From: Arenibacter sp965652575
GTDB taxonomy: Bacteria; Bacteroidota; Bacteroidia; Flavobacteriales; Flavobacteriaceae
NCBI GenBank assembly: GCA_965652575.1
Contig: CBFGWQ010000040.1
Coordinates: forward strand, 1-24,289
Direction: 5' to 3'
Length of the DNA stretch: 24,289 nt
Positions 1-8,845 of this stretch are shown piece by piece. A model generated the notes under the pieces. That model was not told where the DNA came from and did not search any database. It saw only the letters and a program-made list of their open reading frames with translations. Each line of letters begins with the position of its first letter. Position 1 is the first letter of the stretch. A program made the position numbers and the translations under genes.

Positions 1-1605
1 GACTACAACGAATATTTTCTGAACCAACTCTTTGAATTGCTTACCGAGTACGGACCCATCCATGAGGTGTGGTTTGATGGTGCCCATCCGAAAAGAAAGG
101 GTGGCCAAACGTACAACTATTTGGCATGGAAGGAACTGATCAGGGCCCTGGCCCCAAAGGCGGTTATTTTTGGGAAAGAGGATATCCGTTGGTGCGGTAA
201 CGAGGCCGGGAAAACGAGGGATACCGAATGGAATGTAATTCCCTATCAGGAAGACCCCGATCGGATGAACAGTTTTGCAGATTTGACGGCCGAATCCTTG
301 GGGAGTAGGGAGGATCTTTATAAGGGCAAATACCTACATTACCAACAGGCAGAGACCAATACATCAATACGTGAAGGTTGGTTTTATAGGGATGATGAAG
401 ACCAAAAAGTGCGTAGCGCAGATGATGTGTTCGATATTTATGAAAGATCCGTTGGGGGGAATTCCACTTTCCTTCTCAATATTCCCCCAAATAGGGAAGG
501 CAAATTTTCTCCTACCGATGTGTCCGTATTGGAAGAAGTAGGTGTTAGGATCAACGAAACCTATGGTTCCAATTTGTTGGAGGGTGCCAAGGGACCACAA
601 GGGATTCTGGATAATGATCTTTCAAGTTTTGAATTATTGGGTTCGGGACCCCAAGAGATGGTTATTGAAGCCGATGCCCCGATCACGGTAAACAGGTTGA
701 CCATACAGGAAGCTATAGATACCCATGGAGAACGGGTAGAACAACATGCCTTGGACGCTTGGGTGGACAATGGGTGGAAGGAAATTGCCGCGGCCACCAA
801 TATAGGGTATAAACGTATTTTACGTTTTCCGGAAGTGACCACGCAAAAATTGCGTATCCGAATCCTGGAATCCCGTTTTTATCCGGCAATAGCAAATGTA
901 TCGGCACATTATTATAAGTCACGGCCTCCACAACTCAGTATTGAAAGATCGGTAGAGGGATCGGTAACCATTTTTCCCAAAAAGGATAGCTTTGGTTGGA
1001 AACCCCACGGGGAGGATGTTGCCGGAAACATCAATTCCGGGTATAATATTCGTTTTTCTATTGATGGTAGCGAACCTACAGCAGCTTCGGAGGTTTACCA
1101 TAAGCCTTTTAATTTTCCTTCGGGAGCGGTTAGGGCCGTAGCAGAAGTAAATGGAAAATTGGGGAGTGTTGCTTCACAGCTTTTCGGAATAGTAAAAAAG
1201 GATTGGAAGTCTGTGGGAGAGGATAGTTACCAAGGCGAACATGTTTCAAAAAAAGCCTTTGATGGGGATCCGGCTACGTATTGGAGCTCCGGTCCCAAGG
1301 GAATGCCACATTATATAAATATCGATTTGGGAAAAGAGTATGTTATCAGCGGATTCATATATACGCCCCAAACTTCTTCGTCCGAAGGGATGATAGAAAA
1401 GGGTGTTGTTAGAATAAGTACGGATGGAAAATCCTGGAAAAATGTGGAGGACTTCCAGTTCGGGAACTTAATAAACGATCCGACCGCCAGAACCCATATG
1501 TTCAAGTCCAAGATCAAGACCAGATATATTGGGCTTGCATCAAAAGTGATTGCCGGAAATGGCAAAACTGCGGCCATTGCCGAATTGGATTTTTTATTGG
1601 AGTAA
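1..1605 (+). CDS. GH29 alpha-L-fucosidase with C-terminal carbohydrate-binding-like domains, 5' truncated
   Basis: This is the 3' part of a retaining alpha-L-fucosidase; the frame is open from base 1, so the gene starts upstream of the window and the TTG at 37 is not its start. Residues below count from base 1. The motif VWFDGA holds the presumed nucleophile D26. RWCGNEAG, 42 residues later, holds the candidate acid/base E68; this spacing and the GNExG motif fit the GH29-B type, which tends to act on 1,3/1,4-branched fucose. The barrel seems to end near residue 187. A beta-sandwich (about 188-308), a chitobiase-like domain with FSIDGSEPT (about 309-397) and an F5/8 type C (CBM32-like) domain with AFDGDPATYWSS and INIDLG (about 398-534) follow. 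The signal peptide and the conserved FIHxG and KHHxGF motifs would lie upstream and cannot be checked. A 159-base gap separates it from the sulfatase. Family is secure; linkage preference is inferred. Confidence 0.92.
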   Translation, partial: DYNEYFLNQLFELLTEYGPIHEVWFDGAHPKRKGGQTYNYLAWKELIRALAPKAVIFGKEDIRWCGNEAGKTRDTEWNVIPYQEDPDRMNSFADLTAESLGSREDLYKGKYLHYQQAETNTSIREGWFYRDDEDQKVRSADDVFDIYERSVGGNSTFLLNIPPNREGKFSPTDVSVLEEVGVRINETYGSNLLEGAKGPQGILDNDLSSFELLGSGPQEMVIEADAPITVNRLTIQEAIDTHGERVEQHALDAWVDNGWKEIAAATNIGYKRILRFPEVTTQKLRIRILESRFYPAIANVSAHYYKSRPPQLSIERSVEGSVTIFPKKDSFGWKPHGEDVAGNINSGYNIRFSIDGSEPTAASEVYHKPFNFPSGAVRAVAEVNGKLGSVASQLFGIVKKDWKSVGEDSYQGEHVSKKAFDGDPATYWSSGPKGMPHYINIDLGKEYVISGFIYTPQTSSSEGMIEKGVVRISTDGKSWKNVEDFQFGNLINDPTARTHMFKSKIKTRYIGLASKVIAGNGKTAAIAELDFLLE

Positions 1606-1764
1606 TATTTAAGCGTAATTTTTTAGCCGATCGGAAAAAGTCAAGATGAGTTCAATGAAACTTATCAAAATAATAACTGGTCGTGGAAATTGAATCTAAC
1701 TATATTTAGGAATTAAAAGGAAAGTCGGTTATCACTGACCACCAAGAAGTAAGGAATTAGAACT
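1606..1764. other. Intergenic gap with a CCGATCGG palindrome
   Basis: This 159-base gap separates the first fucosidase from the first sulfatase. The only structure seen is an 8-base perfect palindrome, CCGATCGG at 1627-1634, flanked by a T run on the left and an A run on the right, so an imperfect dyad extends outward. It could be an operator-like site or chance; no convincing Bacteroidetes promoter was seen. Confidence 0.3.
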
Positions 1765-3348
1765 ATGAAGGGTTGGTATACGTATTTTTTTATTGCAGTA
1801 TTGATCGGTGGAACCATCTATGGCCTTAATGGCAAATCAACGGCCGATCGGGAAAAGCGGCCGAATATTATCTATGTATTGGCCGATGATCTTGGGTATG
1901 GCGATATTGCCATCTATAATCCGGAAAGTAGAATAAAGACGCCCCATCTGGATGCAATGGGATCTGCTGGAATGATTTTTACGGATGCCCATACTTCGTC
2001 TTCCGTTTGTACCCCTACGCGATATGGCATTATTACCGGGAGGTATAATTGGAGGAGCCCATTAAAAAGTTCTGTGCTTACAGGAAATTCCAGGGCATTG
2101 ATTCCTAAAGGCAGGACTACCGTGGCCTCTTTGCTTAAAAAGGAAGGCTATGAAACGGCATTTATAGGCAAATGGCATTTGGGGTGGGACTGGGCACTTA
2201 AGAATCCGGATCTGAAATCCGGCGAAGGTTGGGATCCAGGGGATTTTGATAATTTGGATTTTTCCAAGAAAGTTGGGAATTCTCCAAATGACCTAGGTTT
2301 TAAATACGCTTACGGGCATAATGGTTCCCTGGATATGGCCCCCTATGTGTATGTGGAAAATGGGATGCCGACCATGGTTCCGGATACCGTTACCGAAAGT
2401 AAGGATACCTATGGTTGGTGGCGCAAGGGGCCTACCGCAAGGGATTTTGATTTTGATGACGTGACCCCTAATTTTTTTAGAAAATCCTTCGATTATATCA
2501 AAGAAAAATCGAAAGGGAAGTCGCCCTTCTTTTTATATCTGGCATTGCCTTCGCCCCACACCCCAATTCTCCCGAAGGAAGAATGGCAGGGGAAAAGCGG
2601 GTTAAATCCGTACGGGGATTTTATGATGATGATCGATGACTATATGGGGCAATTGACCAAGGTAATAAGGCAAGCGGGAATAGAAGAGAATACCATGGTG
2701 ATCTTTACAAGCGACAATGGGTGTTCCCCAGCTGCCAAGATAGATGAACTGATGGCCAAGGGACATAGTCCCAATGGCATTTTAAGGGGCCATAAGGCCG
2801 ATATTTTTGAAGGGGGCCATAGAGTTCCGTTTATGGTAAAATGGCCTGTCAAGATAAAGCCTGATTCGCAATCGGACAAAACCATATGCACAACCGATTT
2901 GTTGGCTACCTGTGCAGCTATAGTGGGTGTCGAGCTGCAAGATGATGAAGGGGAGGATAGTTTTTCCTTTTTGCCACTGTTGACCGACCCGGCGTCCAAC
3001 GAGTATCTTAGGGAAGCAACGGTACACCATTCCATCAACGGGAGTTTTGCAATAAGAAAGGACAATTGGAAAATGATTTTTTGCCCGGGATCGGGCGGGT
3101 GGAGCGATCCCAAGCCCAGTTCGGAAGGGATAGAAGATCTGCCAAAATTCCAGTTGTACGATTTAAGTAAGGATCCTCAGGAGAAAAATAATGTTTATGG
3201 TCAGTTCCATGAAGTGGAAAGTGCACTGACCAGATTAATGGTTTCCTATATAGAAAATGGGCGGAGTACCCAGGGAGAAAGACAGAAAAATGACCCCGAA
3301 GGATACGGAAGCAAGCAATGGAAACAACTGGAGGTGTTTTATAATTGA
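1765..3348 (+). CDS. Secreted S1-family sulfatase (formylglycine-dependent)
   Basis: This enzyme hydrolyses a sulfate ester, here most likely on fucose or another residue of a sulfated glycan. All sulfatase hallmarks are visible in the 527 residues. LADDLGYGD carries metal ligands D41 and D42. C82-T-P-T-R86 is the Cys-type formylglycine motif. GKWHLG gives K136 and H138, PSPHTP gives H265, SDNGC gives D317 and N318, and the lysine of RGHKADIFEGG is K344. A hydrophobic N-terminal segment of about 20 residues looks like a signal peptide, placing the enzyme outside the cytoplasm. A maturation enzyme (FGE or anSME) must act on C82 and is not in the window. The ATG at 1765 puts the signal peptide at the very N-terminus. 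Position of the sulfate removed and SulfAtlas subfamily cannot be fixed by eye. Confidence 0.93.
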   Translation: MKGWYTYFFIAVLIGGTIYGLNGKSTADREKRPNIIYVLADDLGYGDIAIYNPESRIKTPHLDAMGSAGMIFTDAHTSSSVCTPTRYGIITGRYNWRSPLKSSVLTGNSRALIPKGRTTVASLLKKEGYETAFIGKWHLGWDWALKNPDLKSGEGWDPGDFDNLDFSKKVGNSPNDLGFKYAYGHNGSLDMAPYVYVENGMPTMVPDTVTESKDTYGWWRKGPTARDFDFDDVTPNFFRKSFDYIKEKSKGKSPFFLYLALPSPHTPILPKEEWQGKSGLNPYGDFMMMIDDYMGQLTKVIRQAGIEENTMVIFTSDNGCSPAAKIDELMAKGHSPNGILRGHKADIFEGGHRVPFMVKWPVKIKPDSQSDKTICTTDLLATCAAIVGVELQDDEGEDSFSFLPLLTDPASNEYLREATVHHSINGSFAIRKDNWKMIFCPGSGGWSDPKPSSEGIEDLPKFQLYDLSKDPQEKNNVYGQFHEVESALTRLMVSYIENGRSTQGERQKNDPEGYGSKQWKQLEVFYN

Positions 3349-3544
3349 TGTGATAATTTGAGGATGGGATGATTTGGAAATGTACCAATTTACCAATGTA
3401 ATAATTGGAGGTAGATAAAGTAGCCGATTGGGCGTAGGAGAAATTCGTTAATTTGGAAATTTGAAGATAGGGTAATTTGAAAATGTACCAATGTAATAAT
3501 TGGAAATATATCATAATAAACAATAACTGAATAAATAAAAACAA
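3349..3544. repeat. Non-coding gap with degenerate AT-rich direct repeats
   Basis: This 196-base gap contains two related copies of a motif. Copy one lies at about 3371-3410 and copy two at about 3473-3506. Both share a block close to ATTTGRAAATGTACCA and another, ATGTAATAATTGG; copy one carries about 9 extra bases (an extra ACCAATTT-like unit). Each copy contains the short inverted pair CCAAT / ATTGG. Fragments such as AATTTGGAAATTTGAAGAT lie between them. From memory, similar AATTTGAAAATG-type filler is widespread between genes in Flavobacteriia; that is recollection, not a search. I see no gene here. Confidence 0.6.
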
Positions 3545-4405
3545 ATGAAATTAGTACGATTTGGAGAAATAGGACAGGAAAAACCTGGGGTTCAATTGGA
3601 AAATGGAACACGATTGGACGTATCGGCCTTTGGAAGGGATTATGACGAGGATTTTTTTGGAACGGACGGCTTGGCCCAACTAAAGGATTGGTTGGCAAAA
3701 AACGAAGGCAATTGTCCTAAAGTGGACAATAGTGTCCGTTTGGGCGCGCCTTTGGTGAGACCGTCAAAAATTGTTTGTGTAGGGCTTAATTATGCCAAAC
3801 ACGCAGCAGAAAGCGGAATGGCGGTACCCAAGGAACCGGTATTGTTCTTCAAGGCTACTTCCGCCATGGTAGGACCCAACGATGATGTGATCATTCCAAA
3901 AGGAAGTGAAAAAACAGATTGGGAAGTGGAGTTGGCAGTGGTTATAGGAAAAAAGGCATCCTATGTGTCCGAAGCCAACGCTTTGGACCATGTTGCCGGA
4001 TATGTATTGCACAACGACTATAGTGAAAGGGCCTTTCAAATAGAAAGGGAAGGACAATGGGTAAAAGGAAAAAGTTGTGACACCTTTGCCCCCGTAGGAC
4101 CTTTTATTGCCACCAAAGATGAAATTAAGGACCCCAACAATTTACACTTATGGTTAAAATTAAACGGGGAAACGGTACAGGATAGTTCCACTTCCGATTT
4201 TATCTTTAATGTGCAGGAGGTGGTGAGCTATATCAGTCAGTTTATGACCTTATTGCCCGGGGATATTATTTCTACGGGAACGCCATTTGGGGTAGGCCTA
4301 GGGTTTAATCCCCCCAAATATTTGAAAGCCGGTGATGTGGTAGAATTGGGAATTGAGGGACTTGGAAGTTCCAAGCAAACGGCAAGGGCATATAGTGAAA
4401 AATAA
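3545..4405 (+). CDS. Fumarylacetoacetate hydrolase family protein, probable 2,4-diketo-3-deoxy-L-fuconate hydrolase
   Basis: A cytoplasmic 286-residue member of the fumarylacetoacetate hydrolase (FAH) family, with no signal peptide. The FAH core is clear: VGLNYAKHAAE (Y83, H86) near the lid and active site, then the metal-binding acidic residues E127 and E129 in DWEVEL and D158 in HNDYSER, then KGKSCDTFAPVGP and the C-terminal STGTPFGVG. Family members cleave C-C bonds of acylpyruvates. In the non-phosphorylating L-fucose/L-rhamnose pathways a member of this length splits the 2,4-diketo-3-deoxy acid into pyruvate and L-lactate. The nearby SDR, FucP and L-lactate dehydrogenase make that role the best fit. 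The family also holds ureidoglycolate lyase-like and other annotations, so the substrate is inferred. It lies 35 bases upstream of the GH31 gene and follows the repeat-bearing gap, so a new transcript could start before it. Confidence 0.87.
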   Translation: MKLVRFGEIGQEKPGVQLENGTRLDVSAFGRDYDEDFFGTDGLAQLKDWLAKNEGNCPKVDNSVRLGAPLVRPSKIVCVGLNYAKHAAESGMAVPKEPVLFFKATSAMVGPNDDVIIPKGSEKTDWEVELAVVIGKKASYVSEANALDHVAGYVLHNDYSERAFQIEREGQWVKGKSCDTFAPVGPFIATKDEIKDPNNLHLWLKLNGETVQDSSTSDFIFNVQEVVSYISQFMTLLPGDIISTGTPFGVGLGFNPPKYLKAGDVVELGIEGLGSSKQTARAYSEK

Positions 4406-4440
4406 GAACCATTTAAACGAACCTAATAATCCAAACCAAC

Positions 4441-6594
4441 ATGATTTCCAAATTCCGTTTTATTGTTTTGTACACACTGTTTTCGGGATATTGCTTTCAG
4501 GTCAATGGGCAGGAACTGAAGTGGACAGAAATTGAAAATGGCATTTGGAAAGCCAGTGTTGGGGAACCAGAGGATATTAGTTTGTTAAAGGCCGCGGATG
4601 TGCAGCCCAAAGTGGAGGCACTTAAAAATTTGTCCGCGGCAGTTTTTCCATTTCAAAAGAATAAAATAAAGACAAAAATAATCGATGGGAAGACCTATCT
4701 GCAATTTCCATTATCCAGGGAAGAGCAAATCTATGGTTTGGGACTCAACTTTAAAACGGTACATCAAAGAGGTCGCATCATGCAATTGCACGTAGACCAT
4801 TACGGTGGTCGCGATGATGGCCGTACCCATGCCCCTGTTCCTTTTTATGTGTCCTCCAAAGGATATGGAGTGTTGATAGATGCGGCCAGGTATATTACCG
4901 TATATGCCGGAACGGGTATCAGGGTGGATGCGGACGACAAACCGGTGTTAAGGGACAGGAACACAGATCCCCAATGGCAGGCGCAACCCTATTCCGATGC
5001 CGTGGAAATATTGGTGCCGGCAAAGGGAACCGATGTCTATATATATGGGGGTGCTACGCCCATGGAGGCTGTACAACGCTATAATTTATATAATGGAGGG
5101 GGGTATATTCCCCCAAAATGGGGCCTGGGATTTACCCAAAGGGTACCTACACTTTATACTCAGGATGATATTGCCAAGGAAGCCCAAGAGTTTAAGGACC
5201 ACGATTTTCCCTTAGACTTTATCGGGGTGGAGCCGGGCTGGCACAGTATGGCCTATCCCTGTACCTTTGAATGGGACAGGACAAGGTTTCCGGATCCAAA
5301 AAAGTTCAATAACGAATTATTGGCGGAGGGGATAAGGACCAACTTATGGTTGAACCCTTACGTTTCCCCAATAGGATCCCTATATCCGAAATTAAAAGGT
5401 CTTTCCGCTTCACATACCGTGTGGAACGGGATTGTACCCGATTTGATGCTTCCCGAAACCAGGACTATTTTTAAGCAACACTTTGTCCATAACCATTTGG
5501 ATCTTGGGGTCAGCGGTTATAAGATCGATGAGGTAGATGGCTATGACTTTTGGATATGGCCGGACGTAGCTACATTTCCTTCGGGCTATAGCGGGGAACA
5601 GATGAGGCAGGTCTATGGCCTGTTAATTCAGGACATGACCGCAAAATGGTTCAAGGAAAAAAATCAGAGGACCTATGGTCTGGTAAGGGCATCCAATGCC
5701 GGGGCCAGTGCCTTGCCCTATGTTATATACAATGATTATTACAGTCATAAGGATTTTATTACGGCCCTGGTCAATAGCAGCTTTATCGGGGTGCTATGGA
5801 CACCGGAGGTACGGGCCTCCAAAACGGCGGAGGAATGGTTGAGGAGAATGCAATCCGTTTGCTTTTCACCCATGGCCATGTTGAATGCCTGGGCGGACGG
5901 TACCAAACCCTGGTCCTTTCCCGAAGTGGAAGAGGCCGTTAGGGAGGTAGCCAATTTAAGGATGCAGTTATTGCCCTATATTTATTCTACCTTTTCCCAA
6001 TATCATTTTGAAGGCCTGCCCCCTTTTAGGGCCATGAATTTGGTAGATGGGTTTTCCTATGACCCGAAAGTGGACGAAGGGGAACTGGACTCTACGGACA
6101 ATCCTTATAAAACAGCCATTAAAAGTGAAATAAAGGATCAGTATATGATGGGCGACAATATTTTGGTAGCCCCCATGTTCGAAGGGGAAAGGGAGAGAAA
6201 GGTAATTCTGCCGAAAGGAAAATGGTTCGATTTCTACAATGGGGAATTTGTTGGGGAAAACGAGCTTATAACTGTAACTCCCGGAATGGAAAAAATACCG
6301 TTGTTTGTTAAGGACGGGGGTATAGTTCCCATGCGGCCCACCCGGAGACAGGCTCCAAAAATTGGGGAAAAGGTAGACCTGATTATTCGTCATTACGGAA
6401 CCAAGGAAGGTGAATATACCCTTTATGATGATGATGGGCTAAGCTTCGATTTTGAAAAGGGACAATACTCGCAGGTCAAAATACAGGTAAAAAGGGACAG
6501 GAAAGGAAAACTTGTTGGCACAATAGGCAGCCCCGAAAAAGGGAAGCCATATAGCTACAACAAAAAGGTGACCTGGGAATTCAAAACCAAATAA
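4441..6594 (+). CDS. Secreted GH31 family glycosidase
   Basis: A 717-residue retaining alpha-glycosidase of family GH31, with an N-terminal signal peptide (hydrophobic stretch about 7-20). The order is N-terminal beta-sandwich (EQIYGLGLNFK at about 95-105, VLIDAARY at 144-151), a TIM barrel from about 225 and C-terminal beta domains (YTLYDDDG). GYKIDEVDG places the presumed nucleophile at D363. The segment YNDYYSH, 69 residues later, aligns with the acid/base region and makes D432 the candidate acid. The sequence around it (IYNDYYSH and then LWTPEVR) departs from the usual GDN...SDIGGF pattern of alpha-glucosidases, so the sugar cleaved is unclear. GH31 includes alpha-glucosidases, alpha-xylosidases and alpha-galactosidases; from memory, some Bacteroidetes GH31 alpha-galactosidases sit beside fucosidases. 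In this locus it may trim a side chain next to fucose. Confidence 0.88.
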   Translation: MISKFRFIVLYTLFSGYCFQVNGQELKWTEIENGIWKASVGEPEDISLLKAADVQPKVEALKNLSAAVFPFQKNKIKTKIIDGKTYLQFPLSREEQIYGLGLNFKTVHQRGRIMQLHVDHYGGRDDGRTHAPVPFYVSSKGYGVLIDAARYITVYAGTGIRVDADDKPVLRDRNTDPQWQAQPYSDAVEILVPAKGTDVYIYGGATPMEAVQRYNLYNGGGYIPPKWGLGFTQRVPTLYTQDDIAKEAQEFKDHDFPLDFIGVEPGWHSMAYPCTFEWDRTRFPDPKKFNNELLAEGIRTNLWLNPYVSPIGSLYPKLKGLSASHTVWNGIVPDLMLPETRTIFKQHFVHNHLDLGVSGYKIDEVDGYDFWIWPDVATFPSGYSGEQMRQVYGLLIQDMTAKWFKEKNQRTYGLVRASNAGASALPYVIYNDYYSHKDFITALVNSSFIGVLWTPEVRASKTAEEWLRRMQSVCFSPMAMLNAWADGTKPWSFPEVEEAVREVANLRMQLLPYIYSTFSQYHFEGLPPFRAMNLVDGFSYDPKVDEGELDSTDNPYKTAIKSEIKDQYMMGDNILVAPMFEGERERKVILPKGKWFDFYNGEFVGENELITVTPGMEKIPLFVKDGGIVPMRPTRRQAPKIGEKVDLIIRHYGTKEGEYTLYDDDGLSFDFEKGQYSQVKIQVKRDRKGKLVGTIGSPEKGKPYSYNKKVTWEFKTK

Positions 6595-6628
6595 AATCTA
6601 TCCAAAAAACGGTGGGATACAGGATGAT

Positions 6629-8761
6629 ATGATCGGGAAGCAATTATTATTTTTACTTTTAGGGCTATTTTCAATAAACGGATCCATAGGGGCCACCTTT
6701 CAGGAACCTATTAAAATTGCCTGTGTAGGAAATAGTATTACTTATGGTTCGGGAGTGGCCAATAGGGAAAAAAATGCGTATCCGGAACAGTTACAGTCCA
6801 TGTTGGGGAATACCTATCAGGTGCGGAATTTTGGGGTTGGCGGAAGAACCCTTTTAAAAAAGGGGGACAGACCCTATTGGGAAACGGAAGCCTATTCCAA
6901 GGCGTTGGAATTTAAGCCGGATGTCGTTTTTATAAAATTGGGGACCAATGATAGCAAGCTTCAAAATCGGATCCATTTGGCCGATTTCGAAGAAGATTAT
7001 ACGGACCTGGTCAATAGTTTCAGAAAGGAAAATAAACATGCGAGGATAATTCTTTTACTTCCCGTTCCTGCCTTTACAGCCGATACTACCGGGATTTGGA
7101 ACGAAGTCATCAAAAATAAAATTATCCCTATAACCCGTACCGTAGCCTATAGGACAAATACGGAGGTGCTGGATCTGTACCAATTGTTTATTGATCGACC
7201 TGATTTATTGCCGGATAAGGTGCACCCCTCCTCCCTTGGGGCAACGGTCATTGCCAAAAGATTGTATGAAGCTGTAATCCAAAAGGAAATTATAAAAATA
7301 GATATTCCAAAATCCAAGGAAATAACAGTGTTGGAACCCGAAAATTTTTATGGTTATTCCCTTACCAATTTTGAATTTAGGGGTACCAAATGTAAGGTAG
7401 TACAACCAAAGAAAGTGGCACCCGGAGCTCCTTGGGTACTCAGGGCGCGTTTTTGGGGCCATGAGCCACAAACGGATATTGCCTTATTGGAACGGGGCTT
7501 CCATATTGCCTATTGCGATGTGGCCAATTTGTACGGAGGTCCCGAGGCGATTAAGCGTTGGGACCGGTTTTATGGGTTGATGACCCAGGCCGGACTCTCC
7601 AAAAAGGTGGTCTTGGAAGGGATGAGCCGGGGAGGTTTGATTATTTATAATTGGGCCGAAAAAAATCCGAAAAAAGTGGCCTGTGTGTACGCCGATGCCC
7701 CTGTTCTTGACGGTAAGAGCTGGCCCGGCGGTATGTGGCAGGGTAAGGGAAGTGCCCTGGATTGGGAGGCATTCAAAAAAATATACGGCATAAAAACCGA
7801 AAAGGATGTTTCCAATTTTACGGGGAATCCTATCCATAAGATCAAGTCGATTGCACAGGGAGGTTTCCCCATGATCCATGTTTGCGGTGCAGCCGATGTT
7901 GTGGTACCCATCGAAGAAAACACCAAGCCTTTTGAAGAGGCCATTAAGGCAAACGGGGGCAGTATCCATGTTGTTTACAAGGAGGGGGTAGGGCATCATC
8001 CCCATAGTTTGGAAAATCCGACCCCGATTGTCGATTTTATCCTTAACGCAACCGGACAGAAGATAAATTTTGCCCAAATTCCGGCACCGAGTGCGGAATA
8101 TAGATCGGCTGCCGGTTGGAAGGAAGGAAAGGATTGGTGGGCCCAGGCCAATGATATTGATTCCTTGTGCAGGGCATCCAGGGAAACCGATTTGCTGCTC
8201 ATAGGGAATTCCATTACCCAGGGCTGGGGAGGAAAAAGGCCAAATGTTACCTATGCCCCGGGCAAAGAAGCTGCAGAGCTTTTTTTTAAGGATTTAAATT
8301 GGGTCGGTGCCGGTATTTCCGGAGACCGTACCCAGCACATTTTATATCGTCTACATAATGGAAATTATGAAGTAGCCGGACCAAAAGTGGTAGTATTGAC
8401 TATTGGCGTAAACAATTTTGGCGACCATACCGCAGAAGAAATTGCGGACGGTATCGGGAAGGTACTGGACCTGACAAGACAAAAATTTTCACCTTCAACA
8501 AAAATTATGCTGTTTGGACCCCTGCCTACCGGCCTGGACCCAAATACGGATAGGAGGGAGAAGTACAATAAGGTACATGCCCTGATCCGGCATCATGGAA
8601 ATGGAAAAAATGTATTTTATTACAATCTGATCACTGAATTTGCTGATGAAAAGGGATTTTTGAAATCCGATCTGCTTTCCCGGGATGGGATACATTTATT
8701 GCCCCAAGGATATAAGGTTTGGGGAAAGATCATAAGGGATGAATACGATAGAATAAACTAG
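6629..8761 (+). CDS. Three-domain esterase: SGNH hydrolase - alpha/beta hydrolase - SGNH hydrolase
   Basis: This 710-residue secreted protein joins three hydrolase domains, each with an apparently complete active site. After a signal peptide (about 1-21), domain one (about 28-220) is SGNH/GDSL: S36 in GNSIT, N107 in GTND, and D196/H199 in DKVHP. Domain two (about 235-475) is an alpha/beta hydrolase: nucleophile S333 in GMSRGG, likely acid D423 in GAADVVVP, and a histidine (H456 or H457) in GVGHHPHS. Domain three (about 500-710) is a second SGNH domain: S528 in GNSIT, G564 in GISGD, N595/N596 in GVNNF, and D686/H689 in DGIHL. The two SGNH domains are clearly diverged, not a recent duplication. 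Removal of acetyl or other acyl groups from the glycan is inferred from family and neighbours. The ATG at 6629 follows the short ATG-ATA-TGA at 6624, which stops at once. Confidence 0.88.
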   Translation: MIGKQLLFLLLGLFSINGSIGATFQEPIKIACVGNSITYGSGVANREKNAYPEQLQSMLGNTYQVRNFGVGGRTLLKKGDRPYWETEAYSKALEFKPDVVFIKLGTNDSKLQNRIHLADFEEDYTDLVNSFRKENKHARIILLLPVPAFTADTTGIWNEVIKNKIIPITRTVAYRTNTEVLDLYQLFIDRPDLLPDKVHPSSLGATVIAKRLYEAVIQKEIIKIDIPKSKEITVLEPENFYGYSLTNFEFRGTKCKVVQPKKVAPGAPWVLRARFWGHEPQTDIALLERGFHIAYCDVANLYGGPEAIKRWDRFYGLMTQAGLSKKVVLEGMSRGGLIIYNWAEKNPKKVACVYADAPVLDGKSWPGGMWQGKGSALDWEAFKKIYGIKTEKDVSNFTGNPIHKIKSIAQGGFPMIHVCGAADVVVPIEENTKPFEEAIKANGGSIHVVYKEGVGHHPHSLENPTPIVDFILNATGQKINFAQIPAPSAEYRSAAGWKEGKDWWAQANDIDSLCRASRETDLLLIGNSITQGWGGKRPNVTYAPGKEAAELFFKDLNWVGAGISGDRTQHILYRLHNGNYEVAGPKVVVLTIGVNNFGDHTAEEIADGIGKVLDLTRQKFSPSTKIMLFGPLPTGLDPNTDRREKYNKVHALIRHHGNGKNVFYYNLITEFADEKGFLKSDLLSRDGIHLLPQGYKVWGKIIRDEYDRIN

Positions 8762-8845
8762 GCAGGAATAATGACATCCGATACAGTGGCATATTTTAGG
8801 GAAAGTTTCAAAATAAAGATTTTACCAACACCAAAATTTAAAAAG

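Noticed and set aside
37..1605. A complete gene starting at the TTG at 37
   Set aside because: The frame is open back to base 1 with fitting barrel sequence, and the GH29 motifs that precede the nucleophile are missing, so the gene is cut by the window edge.
6624..6632. ATG at 6624 as a start for the triple esterase
   Set aside because: It reads ATG ATA TGA and stops at once; the next ATG at 6629 opens the long frame.
8771..8845. An upstream start for the sialate O-acetylesterase-type gene
   Set aside because: The extra 25 residues are not like a signal peptide and would bury a textbook one that begins at 8846.
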